The notes beneath the pieces are model-generated. The model was not told the DNA's origin. It ran no database searches and worked only from the letters and a program-made list of their open reading frames with translations. Below, piece after piece: positions 35,701 to 43,561 of a stretch of 64,000 nt of DNA. The position numbers were made by a program, and so were the translations under genes. The stretch comes from Microvirga sp. VF16 (GTDB taxonomy: Bacteria > Pseudomonadota > Alphaproteobacteria > Rhizobiales > Beijerinckiaceae). Numbering within the stretch: the first letter of the stretch is position 1; each line of letters begins with the position of its first letter. The DNA is taken from NCBI RefSeq assembly GCF_016864375.1, contig NZ_CP069358.1, positions 186,001 to 250,000 of the forward strand, written 5' to 3'.

Positions 35701-37219
35701 CCCTCTGAGCCCAAAGAACGTCCAAGCGACCATCGCCATTCCAGTCAAGGATCTGCATCTCAGTCTCGAGCCATTCGCCGCGAATGACCTGTTGGCCTGT
35801 CCAAGCAATCAGATCGGCCAGAGGGAAGAAGGGTCCTCTAGCATCAGGGCTGTTAAGTGATGTACCCGTTGCGTCAGTCACATTCCGTTGCAGCACTTGC
35901 TGGCCGCCAACTCGGTAAACCTGGTCCGGCAGGCCATCGCCGGTGAAATCCATCAACATATGGTCAGAGCCAATCGCTCGATTCGGGGAGAGCCCGAGGG
36001 TGTAACCCTGTCTTGAGCTTGCAAAGCCAGGACTCGCCGACGTTGAGTCGGACGGCAACGGGACCGTACTCGAAACCGGATAGCTCAACACGTTGTCGAC
36101 GAGGGCCGATCCATACTGGTAGAGAGACATCGGAAGTGCGCTCGTGTCGTCCACATCGCCCTCGCCGCCAAGTTTAATCTGGGCGAGACGCGGCATCGCG
36201 GTGTCGGCATCGATTGAATAGTGCAAGAAGTAGGCTTTTAAAATCCGATAGTCTGAATCGGCCGGCGGGTCGCCTGCTTGGCTGTACACCGCGATCTTCT
36301 CGACCACTCGCATCTTGGTCCGGGCCGATCCATTACCTAGGTCATGCCCGAGGAACGCATGATGCTTGTATTGAATGGGCGGCGTGGTGGAGATTTGTTG
36401 CACACACTCGGTGAGCTTCGAATCGGGTGGATTCCAAGTCCGGTACTCCAGAACAATGCGGTGCTTGGGGTACGTGCCGGTTGGATCAAAAGAATATTCG
36501 ATCGTGCTGAGCTGAACGTCCGGCCAGGCTCGCCAAGGTCGCTCGTCGCAGTACTCATGTCGGTCGAGCTCATACTCGAAGGTGATCTTGTTGTTGCCCG
36601 TTCGATCTGTCACTTGCGTTAGGTACCAGAGCGGGCTATTGCCGCCCTCAATCTGGCTGAATGTATAAATACGCCCCTGGGAGTCATGGGCTGTCCATTG
36701 ATTTGACCTGGGCCGGAAAAAGAGTTCCAGATACGCGTCAGCGATCATGGGGCGGTATGCGTCAGAGACGCCTGTCGAATTCATGAGCATCGAGCGGCCA
36801 CCCAGATTGAGGAAGACTCGCTCTGGCGGATCACCCGTGGCAGACGCTGGCTTGCGACGGCTCACTGAGGTTGAGCGCTGGACATAGGAATAGGGAACTG
36901 ACCAGCCTAGACCGACATCGCCCACCTTGCTCCCGCCGTCATATACGATCTCCAGTGGGTTTGGCAGATCGCCCCGAGGCTGAGGAAAGTCGAGTGATGC
37001 GCCGGCCAGATACCGGCCTGTCGGTGAGACGCTGCCGGAGCCGTAGCCTGAGCCACTTCCCATCGGAGCGTGATGGCCCCCAATCGGAGAATATTGTGCC
37101 ACTGCCTGCGCAACAGGGAAAATCGCGAGCAATGCAAAGCCTAGAACCAGTATGAGTTGCTGGAGCGATCGGCTACTGGGCTCAGCGAAGTAAGAGAGGT
37201 ATTGCCGCCGGAGACCCAT
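29783..37219 (-). CDS. Giant secreted SpvB/TcdB/RHS-repeat protein with nuclease-like C-terminal toxin domain
   Basis: A 2478-residue polymorphic-toxin-like protein. The ATG at 37219 has AAGGAGG six bases upstream. A signal peptide lies within residues about 1-42 (LILVLGFALLAIFPVAQAVAQ). An SpvB-like N-terminal region follows, then at least six FG-GAP/VCBS-type motifs between about 415 and 910 (DFTGDGLPD, DWNGDGRLD, DVNGDSHPD, DLTGDGIPD, DINSDGRPD). A TcdB-middle-like segment lies near 940-1010, YD/RHS repeats at about 1300-2050, and the RHS core ends near 2186 (TPQTGRFVQRDPL; NPYTFAFGDPVNFADPTG). After a pre-toxin linker, the last ~90 residues hold GNAFRDEI, RFIDVHVEV and GGIEAKLG, a D...ExK pattern of restriction-endonuclease-fold toxins. 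Base composition looks less GC-rich than its neighbours. No immunity gene follows. Confidence 0.85.
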   Translation of the reverse strand: MGLRRQYLSYFAEPSSRSLQQLILVLGFALLAIFPVAQAVAQYSPIGGHHAPMGSGSGYGSGSVSPTGRYLAGASLDFPQPRGDLPNPLEIVYDGGSKVGDVGLGWSVPYSYVQRSTSVSRRKPASATGDPPERVFLNLGGRSMLMNSTGVSDAYRPMIADAYLELFFRPRSNQWTAHDSQGRIYTFSQIEGGNSPLWYLTQVTDRTGNNKITFEYELDRHEYCDERPWRAWPDVQLSTIEYSFDPTGTYPKHRIVLEYRTWNPPDSKLTECVQQISTTPPIQYKHHAFLGHDLGNGSARTKMRVVEKIAVYSQAGDPPADSDYRILKAYFLHYSIDADTAMPRLAQIKLGGEGDVDDTSALPMSLYQYGSALVDNVLSYPVSSTVPLPSDSTSASPGFASSRQGYTLGLSPNRAIGSDHMLMDFTGDGLPDQVYRVGGQQVLQRNVTDATGTSLNSPDARGPFFPLADLIAWTGQQVIRGEWLETEMQILDWNGDGRLDVLWAQREDKDNWYLFLNTPEPGEGPEAIEWQKRHVYIAHIRTKLKTLGYEFESDFLPLSRARTHKDIWLKYCYEYHLTDWHLHRADCPNWPPPESPGLPPPEPTNPASIPRDGKTITEWKLLDVNGDSHPDFVLSRIPPQVNVFDNRSEECPTAEELERRLGTSGDGTIAHCEYKEDLFSPATTTSDGPFTSTDYNDIFVYYNTSRGPAPSFTHAATTLIQDLNRWSPDDAECGLERWREGDEGGMDKGGTWMECGFVEVNGDGLVDYYQTLTGGVTRVLLNQGVPLGFVPTSLNIPGRVASMRSERSSVCGTGAAWTVFDSRHLSSLVDLTGDGIPDYVYHGPDEDDLVPRWRIRVGTGSGFTGAKLIGSALSFELSLTRERCDGELARTVAGLVDINSDGRPDMIWADPGQLKVAQLRGSSTTAGAHDAGRLRSISNGYRGTTQIEYGSAKIDTHTPHQVPFAEIVVAKTTVIAEPVGDRTLGTSLEPTHYAYGNASLRYDALLSRWTFAGYRRYVTLQGLKSAHSSDDAADPVESLEGTATIYDALGADEVAPGYDRYALVSRLRDAHFLNGRFTTDPWDLVGLFIPTDPRWHGNRHVDYQAQLQPTADDPSAYENECFELEHPYIFGFPAGANSQLCRHTGVVYSAQVRSWTGTQAPPSSASTEMRTRTVNVDGFGRPLLISLENDTARDDDDLCISLTYSTSVATGAHIVDAVHAARILSSCSADNPPAVTYAGTRYRYDHLEEGKVEAGLLSHRIVERYNAQTGERLNPPEFIADIRHHDDFGNVVSLISPNESITRTQSVAFDAFGLTPHLIMVESAGTELMTSFRHDPISSLLRSVTDYNGVELKRSYDKFGRLNLFTIVPNPGDREYILSRTEYLDDNPADANGKRIRKQEFHTWIPKDTLVGATLDPSDVTRSTAYFDELGRLRFVERGLGSSYGDKTLVTQYIEYDGLGRPTFVASPFEQGEMPSLQYGTSFHYYSDNRLRCRIDGEGPQAFTTLTNESLDRYPHCFSYSFRDHQLAIQIKGPNELLPGSPQADVYDEVISTATGRIILKSREKEGIRLGLVDYGYNRLGHLTDVRRWTKPSVAGVRPVLWSYNYDSLGQLLEIRQPNASARKFTFDNQGNLSEFSWLDSETPPRTRVVRNSFDGFNRLTKVEHITGGESDPQRTYHYYYDLPSGDTDHLVPVTPTNLRGRMAYACDAEACEEGNKTFFGYDSLGRLSLISQVRPLEPDRQFMEERKYTPTGQLRALGFRLPDTHGELETVDYTYDSARRVRGVTWTDSFGTSPIFQAAAIDAFGRYQDVRLGNGVTATFAYRPNRRRELEEQIITNATDTRASSYLGFDGLNRLKARSERIVPRGGTAGITETTTYAYNALNQLERARTIRGTLAHVVRDESFLYDPLGNLAKINDHVGLTALRLIQDIRDPDRLCRSDQLPFSSDDPEAPPFLETDSLSCTYGYDALGNITRIQDTAGSARTFVYDSLSKLVETRNGAASAIIRDDPFGNVSELTLTNASAGVKRRDRRRSPLVEESEFSILGEPESSDPNKQPFIERRIPGPMGIIAARRGARDSSVVLYHHGDASANRLFTDKEGRIVQHVDYRAYGDIHGDSGDEGTATYTKYLWNRGATLELFGITLLGDRTYTPQTGRFVQRDPLTIARSASQANPYTFAFGDPVNFADPTGLDPCAGASAEVCLGNAPPSTSGEWWPGLVAGAIGTAAEWLFGGRGSSSGLTGPQPDQASGSTGSPGVSYSWYAPEPYWQRRQGEYWNELAAPGRSAWERAGSLGGWFVTGIPAFLEGVARTPYETFELAELTGEAAARASLAGGWIGKVEAIGEAIAYGSQAFVQAGGMVEGARIPRGAPSGVVSATTPAQVQLNRTAGNAFRDEIADLLRQALSGRPGYVVRTEVYKRTPFFKRFIDVHVEVLGDDFAMHIGGIEAKLGLSRYGPWQRLKDMWLKRHGYPVDVVRDR

Positions 37220-37496
37220 CTGGTCCTCCTTAGCAAAGTTGCCTACCGTCAAGCCACCAACTTAAAGTGACCCAGATGTGGACTTGGCGCAAAATTTGAT
37301 GAAGGAAGCCAAGGTCCTGTTCAAGGCTTGCCGTCTTGCGTTCTACGCGGAAGTCCCCGTTTACTGAGTTTTGGAACGTATCTCGGCATTTTCAAAACCC
37401 ATAATATACCCATCCCGACACATGGAAAAGCAGAATACCTATACCCGGCGCACTTATCCTGTATCGGCGCGCCCTGGAATAAAGGTGCAGATATGG
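37220..37496. other. Upstream region of the RHS-type gene
   Basis: No gene seen. The DNA is relatively AT-rich and should hold the promoter for the minus-strand RHS-type gene. Its right edge meets the left end of an IS5 remnant. Confidence 0.35.
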
Positions 37497-38600
37497 GCTT
37501 TGTTGCACAGATCGGATTGTGCACGCATTGAATGCAGCGTAGCCCGAATTCAAGCGATGCGGCCGGACTTCGGGTGTCCAAGCGCAAGCATGCGGTTCAG
37601 GGCCTGAACGGCGATCGCGACCTCCGTCGTGCGACGCCGATCCGTCCGTGAGCGTAAGCTCGTGCCGATCACTCGTTTCAAGCGGCTGATGGCAGTCTCC
37701 ACCAAAGCACGGCGATTATACCCGGACCACTTCTGCCAACCCCTGCGTCCATGCTCGGCAATGCTGTGGAGATGCCGATCGCGCTGGGTCAGAGTGGTCT
37801 CTCCCATCTCGCTCAGCATTGCCGTTGATCGGGGTGGAATGATCACGTCAGCGTCGGGATGGCGCGCGGCGACAGTGCCGTAGATGCCAGCTTGATCGTA
37901 GGCTCCATCACCGATGAAGGAAGCGAGTGGGCCTGTGATCTGGTCGAGCAAGGGCTCGACCTGCGCGAGCCATCATCAACATCATGGGGCGTCAGCTCTG
38001 ATGCCAGGATCTGCCCGGTCTCAGCATCGACGCCAATGTGCAGCTTTCGCCAGGACCGGCGTCGTCGGGTGCCGTGTTTCTCGATCAGCCACTCGCCGGG
38101 TCCGCACAGACGCAGACCTGTGCTGTCGACCAGCAGGTGAACAGGTCCTCTCGAGCTCGAACATGGCCTTGGACCCTCCAGAGTTTCGGCCCGCCGGCTC
38201 AGGGTCGAGTGATCCGGCACCGCCAGATCCAGACCGAGAAGTTGGAGGATCGAGCTGATCAGACCTTCCGTTTAACGCAGCGCCAGCCGGAACACCGCCC
38301 GCAACGTCAACGCTGTCCTGATCGCCAAAGCCGAGTAGTGGGCTTGACCACCGCGGGTGGTGCGGGGCTCAGCCCGCCAAGCCGCAATCGCTTCCTCGGT
38401 GAACCAGACGGTCAGGCTTCCCCGCTGGCGCAGGGCTGCATCGTACTCCGCCCAATTCGTCACCCGGTGCCGCTGCTTCGGAATGCGATGACGGCGGGTG
38501 GTATTGACCTTGAACGGCATGACGGGATTTTCTCGGAAGTCAAACAGGCCTCCACGCTACCCAGCCGCGGTTACCAACTCGCTCATCCATGCAACAAGGC
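37497..38600 (-). mobile_element. Decayed IS5-family element
   Basis: The ends are imperfect inverted repeats, GCTTTGTTGCACAGAT at 37497-37512 against the complement of 38585-38600 (13 of 16 positions). The transposase inside carries two lesions. The right end abuts the truncated group II intron maturase, so the element probably inserted in that intron. Confidence 0.7.
37550..38520 (-). pseudogene. IS5-family transposase, broken by a stop and a frameshift
   Basis: Read from 38520, the protein begins MPFKVNTTRRHRIPKQRHRV and runs to LALR, where a CAA/CAG codon has become TAA (about 38275). The same frame then continues through PDHSTLSRRAETLE, HLLVDSTGLRLCG (catalytic Asp) and SWRKLHIGVDAETGQILASELT to DDGS. 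There two extra bases shift it into a second frame carrying ASFIGDGAYDQAGIY (second Asp) and YNRRALVETAISRLKRVIG (Glu), ending at 37550. All DDE parts are recognisable, but no intact product can be made. Confidence 0.85.
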
Positions 38601-38602
38601 GC

Positions 38603-39577
38603 TTCAGCGGCCCCCGATGCGAGGCCGAGGTGATCAAACGAGAGGTCGGGGCTTTCCTGCGTGATGAGCTCAAGCTGGAATTGTCCGAAACCAAGACATT
38701 GATCACCCGCGCACAGTCACAAGCTGCGCGCTTCCTCGGCTATGACATCCGAGTCCTGCACAACGACCAAAAACGTGATCGACGTGGTCACCGTTGCCTG
38801 AACGGGCAGATCGGGTTGCGCGTCCCACCAGCCGTCGTGCGGGACAAATGCAAACGATACCTCCGCCGTGGCGAACCGATGCACCGCACGGAACTCATCC
38901 ACGACACTGTCTTCAGTATCGTGGCTCAGTACCAAAGGGAGTACCGGGGCTTGGTGGAGTATTATCGCAGGGCCTACAACCTGCATCACCTCAACCGTCT
39001 GAAGTGGACGATGGAGCGGTCACTGACTGGAACGCTTGCGCGGAAGTTGCGCATAAGTGTGTCCCGAGTCTATCGCCGCTTTGGCGCCACACTTCAGACC
39101 GACCAAGGTCTCTGTGTGGGACTTGAGGTCATGGTTGAACGAGATGAAGGGATGAGACCTCTGGTAGCACGGTGGGGCGGTGTTACGCTGGCACGGCATA
39201 CCAAGGCAGTTCTCGACGACAGCATTCCCTTGCGTATTTGTGGTCCGCGATCTGATCTCGAACGACGTCTCTTGGCGAACACCTGTGAGCTTTGTGGCTC
39301 TCAGGAGAACATCGAGGTGCACCACGTTCGAGCTCTTAAGGACTTACAGTACAAGGGACAACGCCCTCCGCCTTTATGGGTTCAGGTCATGGCGGCACGC
39401 CAGCGTAAAACACTGGTGACATGCCGGTCGTGCCATATCGACATCCATGTTGGGCGGCCGTTGCGACGCAGCTTGCCAGCGAATTTGGAGGACACTGGAG
39501 AGCCGGGTGCTCCAAAAGGCGCAAGCCCGGTTCGGAGAGGGTTGCGCCTTGCAAGCGCGTTGAAGACTGCCGTCTGA
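38603..39577 (+). pseudogene. Group II intron reverse transcriptase/maturase, N-terminal half missing
   Basis: About 324 codons of the C-terminal part of an intron-encoded protein. It opens just inside the reverse transcriptase palm/thumb (FSGPRCEAEVIKREVGAFLRDELKLELSETKTLITRA in two overlapping blocks), continues through the maturase X domain (YREYRGLVEYYRRAYNL region), and ends with an HNH-type endonuclease zinc module (CELCGSQENIEVHH ... CRSCHIDIH). The YxDD catalytic loop and everything before it are absent because the IS5 remnant ends at 38600. A domain V-like RNA element overlaps its last codons. It cannot encode active reverse transcriptase. Confidence 0.85.
39500..39533 (+). ncRNA. 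Group II intron domain V-like hairpin (first intron)
   Basis: A 34-nt element starts GAGCCGGGTGC and ends GCCCGGTTC. It forms the long basal helix with the AGC near the 5' end, an AAAA loop region and a two-base bulge on the 3' side, as in group II domain V. It lies within the last codons of the truncated maturase, marking the 3' part of the first intron. The exact 3' splice site could not be fixed. Confidence 0.6.
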
Positions 39578-40044
39578 GATGGCGGCCGCGGCAAAGCCTA
39601 GCGAGCAGCCGCGAACCGAGTCTTGCGCGGCGTCCGGTAACGGCCGTTGCGAAGCGTAGACAGGGAGGTTGTAGGCCGGAATGAAGTGAACGGGAATATA
39701 GCCCCGAAATCGAACGTGATCGGAGTAGCCGACCCTGTCTCTCTAAGGGGAAGGCGGAATCGCATGCCGCGTTAGTGCGAGTGGTATGCGGTGCTCCCGG
39801 GGTTCGTACCGCCAGCATGCAACTGAAGGATTTGACGTGAACAAGGGAGATCCATCCGGTTCAAGCGCAAGCTTGTAGGACCTGCCAAGGCGACGAGGTG
39901 AGAAGGGGCCGAAGACCGGGTGGAAGTCAGACTGACTGATAGTACTCCGAGGACGGGAGAGCCGGCCGCATGGGGAAGCGGTCAGCGGTAGGTGAAATGT
40001 TCTTGGGCAACATGGGCTCCATTCAACGGGAGACACGGCCTTTC
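39578..40044 (+). ncRNA. Probable 5' RNA domains of a second group II intron
   Basis: This gap of about 470 bases has no gene but precedes an intact intron reverse transcriptase at the distance expected for domains I-III. It is rich in short self-complementary stretches and GAA-type loops. The 5' boundary is uncertain; a GTGCGA, resembling the intron 5' consensus, occurs at 39775 but seems too close to the protein start. The call rests mainly on position. Confidence 0.4.
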
Positions 40045-41394
40045 ATGCAAAGGGAAGATGCGCTGACCATGGAAACAGAACTGGAACGTATAGCAGCGCA
40101 AGCTCGGTGTGAGCCGAAACTCCGCTTTACATCGCTTGCCCATCATATCACGCGCGACCGGGTGCACAGGAATCTGTTGAGGATTCCGCAGCGCTCCGCC
40201 GCCGGGGCGGATGGTCAGACGGTGACGGCGGTGAAGGAGAGCTTTGGAGAGTGGATCGAGCCGATGCTCCAATCCATTCACCGCCAGGGATATCGCGCGC
40301 CGGCAGTACGGCGCGTTTACATCCCCAAGCCCGGCAAGACGGAGAAGCGCCCATTGGGCGTGCCAACGATCTCAGACCGGGCCCTCCAGCGCAGTGCAGC
40401 CGAGGTGCTGTCCGCCATCTACGAGCAGGACTTCTTGCCCTGTTCGTTCGGCGGGCGACCTGGGTTGAGTGCTCATCATGCCCTGGCGACCCTCACCGAG
40501 GTCATCGCAGGTGGCAAGATCAGTTGGGTGCTGGAGGCGGACCTGAAGAACTTTTTCGGGAGCCTGTCCCATGAATGGACGCTCCGGTTCGTCGAACATC
40601 GAGTCGGGGATCCACGCCTGATCAGCTTGATCCGGCGCTGGTTGAAGGCGGGTGTCATGGAAGATGGAGCGGTCCATCCAAGCGACGAAGGAACTCCACA
40701 AGGTGGGTCGATCAGTGTGCTGCTAAGCAATCTCTACCTGCACTATGTGCTTGACCTGTGGTTCGAGCGCGCGGTGAGAGTCCGGTTGCGGGGCGAAGCC
40801 CGACTGGTGCGCTATATCGACGATTTTGTGATCTGCTTCCAATATCGCGAGGATGCGCTGCGCGTCGCAGACGCCCTGCGTCACCGGTTGGGGAAGTTCG
40901 GCCTCACCTTGGAGACGACCAAGACCAAGTTGGTCGAGTTTGGTCGGTTCGCGCAGCGACACGCGGGCAAGCGCGGCAGGAACCGCCCGGAAACGATCTA
41001 CTTTCTGGGCCTGACGCTGTACTGCACGCGCAACCGAAAAGGCAACTTCAAGGTTGGGATGCGCACCGAGAAATCTCGGCTCAAGCGCAGCCTTCTGTCT
41101 CTGCGGGAGCTGATGCGGCGAATCCGGCATGATGCGATCAGTGATCAGGTTGCGGACATAAACCGCGTCCTGCGCGGCCACTATGCCTATTACGGCGTCC
41201 CGGGAAATCTCCGGTCGCTGATCAAGGTGTACCAGGTCGTGGAGCGTTACTGGCGCAGAATGCTGGGCAGCCGCAGCCGCGATAGCGGCCGCCTCAGTTG
41301 GAGCACTTTCAACCAGATCAAAGAATGGAACCCGCTCCTGCGACCCAAACTGCGGCTCCCACATCGGGAACTGCAGGCACTCGCGGTGCTGTGA
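40045..41394 (+). CDS. ltrA: Group II intron reverse transcriptase/maturase, intact
   Basis: A 449-residue intron-encoded protein that assists splicing and reverse-transcribes the intron at new sites. Reverse transcriptase blocks are in order: GADGQTVTAV, VRRVYIPKPGKTEKRPLGVPTI, CSFGGRPGLSAHHAL, WVLEADLKNFFGSL (first Asp), GTPQGGSISVLLSNLYLHY and RYIDDFVICF (YxDD loop near residue 258). A maturase/X domain follows (NRVLRGHYAYYGVPGN). No HNH endonuclease is present, unlike the truncated intron protein upstream, so it belongs to a different lineage. The ATG at 40045 is tentative; the frame stays open from 39970. Confidence 0.88.
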   Translation: MQREDALTMETELERIAAQARCEPKLRFTSLAHHITRDRVHRNLLRIPQRSAAGADGQTVTAVKESFGEWIEPMLQSIHRQGYRAPAVRRVYIPKPGKTEKRPLGVPTISDRALQRSAAEVLSAIYEQDFLPCSFGGRPGLSAHHALATLTEVIAGGKISWVLEADLKNFFGSLSHEWTLRFVEHRVGDPRLISLIRRWLKAGVMEDGAVHPSDEGTPQGGSISVLLSNLYLHYVLDLWFERAVRVRLRGEARLVRYIDDFVICFQYREDALRVADALRHRLGKFGLTLETTKTKLVEFGRFAQRHAGKRGRNRPETIYFLGLTLYCTRNRKGNFKVGMRTEKSRLKRSLLSLRELMRRIRHDAISDQVADINRVLRGHYAYYGVPGNLRSLIKVYQVVERYWRRMLGSRSRDSGRLSWSTFNQIKEWNPLLRPKLRLPHRELQALAVL

Positions 41395-42063
41395 ACCAAC
41401 TGCCGAAGAGCGTGGTGCGGTAGCTCCGCACGCCACGTTCTGTGGGAACCGGGGGCGGGTGACCGCCTCCGGTGACCCGGTGGATGGGGAAACCTGCCTC
41501 AGCAACGAGGCAAGGCGCTTCATCCCTACTCTACTGCATGTCCGGTTCGATGAGCGGGGTGTGGAAACGGAGCTACGGCTCGGCTAGTGAGGCACCGCCA
41601 GGCGAAAGCGGCGGAAACAGATAGGCCGATCCTACCGCCACCGCGCCACACCTCGACTCTACCAACCTTTCACCTTCCGGCCGCTCAACAAACGTCAGCT
41701 CCTAAGCGCCAAAGCAGACTAAACGCTTTCGTCCGAGAAGTGCCAGGATGTATGGTCCGGCCGTGCGTCGCAAGATGATGTTGGCGGACTGACGAACGTG
41801 AGAGCTGCATCAATGTATTCGGCCTCGATGTGGAGCTTGTGCTCCGGGCCAGCATGGGTATCCGCGCGCATCCAAGACTCGCTAGCTGAAAGACCTCAAT
41901 GGGCCATCATGGCACCCAGTCTTGTGGTTGCGCCGGGCAGACCGTTCGTCCATCTCCTCCTCATCTCGCAGACCTCGGCGGGAAATTGCTGCTTACTGAA
42001 CTGAATTCATCATCAAACCCTCAGGGCTGATCGGTTGCAGAAGGAGCCGGGAGCGTCCTCATC
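41395..42063. other. 3' part of the second intron and intergenic DNA
   Basis: The first ~180 bases (to about 41580) contain GC-rich self-complementary stretches, including GAACCGG near 41446 and CCGGTTC near 41550, and probably hold intron domains IV-VI. I could not assign domain V. The remainder has no supported gene and includes one copy of the dispersed 59-nt repeat at 41690-41748. Confidence 0.35.
41690..41748 (+). repeat. Dispersed 59-nt intergenic repeat, copy 1 (diverged)
   Basis: The copy ends in GAGAAGTGCCAGGA and has AACGTC at its start. It has the same 59-nt spacing as the copies at 54961-55019 and 62790-62848. The left half is more diverged than in the other two. Confidence 0.5.
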
Positions 42064-43119
42064 TCACATCGCATGAGAGGCACTCCTCGGCTGATAAGCA
42101 TGTCCGCGGGCCAGCACCGCCCAAGCGATGCGGGCCAGCTTGTTGGCGAGGGCAATCACCAGCATGTTGCGGTGCAGCCGCCGCCCGGCGGTCTCGATCC
42201 ACGGCCACAGGCCAAGCCTGGCACCATGCGGGCGGCGCACTAAGACAATATGAGCGGCCTGCACGAACAGGGTCCGCAGGTACTTGTTCCCGCGTTTGGA
42301 GATCTTGCCCAGGATGGTGCGGTCACCGGTTGACTCCTGCTTGGGCACCAGCCCGAGCCAAGCCCCGAAGTCGCGCCCCTGCTTGAACCCTGCCCCCGTT
42401 CCAATGGCCGCCACGACAGCCGACGAGATGATCGGTCCGACGCCCGGCACGCTCATGAGACGCTGACAGTGCTCGTCCTGGGCGGCGAGCGCCTCGATCT
42501 CGGCCGAGACGTCAGCAATGCGCTCGTCGAGCTGACGCCAATCCTCAGCCAGATCGGCAATGAGGTGGACGATGCGCAGCGAAAGGGCGTCGGAGGACGA
42601 ACCCAGGATGCTTGGCAACGCCTGCCGCAGCGGCGCAAGCCCCTGGCGCACGGTAATGCCGCGCTCAAGCAGGAAGCCGCGGATCTGGTTAGTGACGCTT
42701 GTGCGCTGGCTCACCAGGCGTGAACGCACTCGGTGCAAGGCGAGCAGATCCATCTGGTCGGGCGTCTTGATCGCCACGAACGACATGGTCGGCCGTTGCA
42801 CCGCCTCCGCGATAGCTTCGGCATCGCGATAATCGTTCTTGTGGCCCTTGAGAAACGGTTTGACGTACTGAGCCGGGATCAGGCGCACGTCGTGGCCCAA
42901 TGCTTGGAGCTGACGGCCAATGTGGTGGGCGCCGGCACAGGCTTCCATGCCGATCAGGCACGGTGGGATGTTGGCCAGCCGCTGCGCGAGCTGGGGACGG
43001 GAGAGCTTGGTTCGCAGCACGAGGGCGCCGCGCTCGTCCTGGCCGACGAGATGGAAGCTGTTCTTGCCAAGATCGATGCCAAGGGTGGCGATGGCAGGAG
43101 AGACAGAAGACCGTGACAT
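42064..43119 (-). CDS. IS110-family transposase (DEDD type)
   Basis: A 351-residue transposase. The N-terminal DEDD domain begins LGIDLGKNSFHLVGQDE (first Asp near residue 15) and includes CLIGMEACAGAHHI (Glu) and GHKNDYRDAEAIAEA (the two further Asp). The C-terminal transposase_20 domain has MSVPGVGPIISSAVVAAIG and DFGAWLGLVPKQESTGDR with the serine-containing segment. The ATG at 43119 has an AGGAG site. IS110 ends lack clear inverted repeats, so the element limits are not defined. The frame is intact. Confidence 0.92.
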   Translation of the reverse strand: MSRSSVSPAIATLGIDLGKNSFHLVGQDERGALVLRTKLSRPQLAQRLANIPPCLIGMEACAGAHHIGRQLQALGHDVRLIPAQYVKPFLKGHKNDYRDAEAIAEAVQRPTMSFVAIKTPDQMDLLALHRVRSRLVSQRTSVTNQIRGFLLERGITVRQGLAPLRQALPSILGSSSDALSLRIVHLIADLAEDWRQLDERIADVSAEIEALAAQDEHCQRLMSVPGVGPIISSAVVAAIGTGAGFKQGRDFGAWLGLVPKQESTGDRTILGKISKRGNKYLRTLFVQAAHIVLVRRPHGARLGLWPWIETAGRRLHRNMLVIALANKLARIAWAVLARGHAYQPRSASHAM

Positions 43120-43561
43120 GGGACGTGCTCCTTGCGTGGCTCGAAGCCCCACAGCTTACGGGCAAGCGGGGCAGAAGCACGGCCGGACCATCCCATTAGC
43201 TGACCTTAGCGCGATGGGAGCAAAGACAGTCGATGCAGTTCCGAGAAAGGCAGGAGCGAGTGCTTACAAGCGGACAGCAGCATGGGCGCACCGGTCGGCA
43301 CAACATCAAGGTTTGAGGAACGGTATCGCGCCAATGGGCTCGCAGGCCGGTGTGACGCTGGACGTAGTCGCATGTTCCAGCTCATCGCGACGGAAGAGTT
43401 TAGCCAATCGCGAGCCGCCAAGCCTGGTCAACTCCAGCAACTCTGCATAACCGTTGGCCGGCAGGATCGGCATCAACGGACGCGCACCCCTGAAAGCCAG
43501 GCTGAGGCCACACCGTCGGACCCTGGTAAAATTTCTAGACACCTCGGACGGTCCCGCCCCA
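43120..43561. other. Flank of IS110, nothing recognised
   Basis: About 440 bases. A minus-strand open frame at 43306-43542 (78 codons, includes YAELLELTRLGGSRLAKLF) carries no motif I recognise and could be part of the IS110 end region or debris. Confidence 0.3.

Noticed and set aside
41395..41590. Domain V of the second group II intron
   Set aside because: Several GC-rich stems and a GGTTC near 41552 were examined, but none gave a canonical 34-nt domain V, so no position is claimed.
43306..43542. A 78-codon minus-strand frame beside IS110
   Set aside because: No recognisable motif or ribosome site; it may be IS110 flank or remnant, so it was not listed as a gene.
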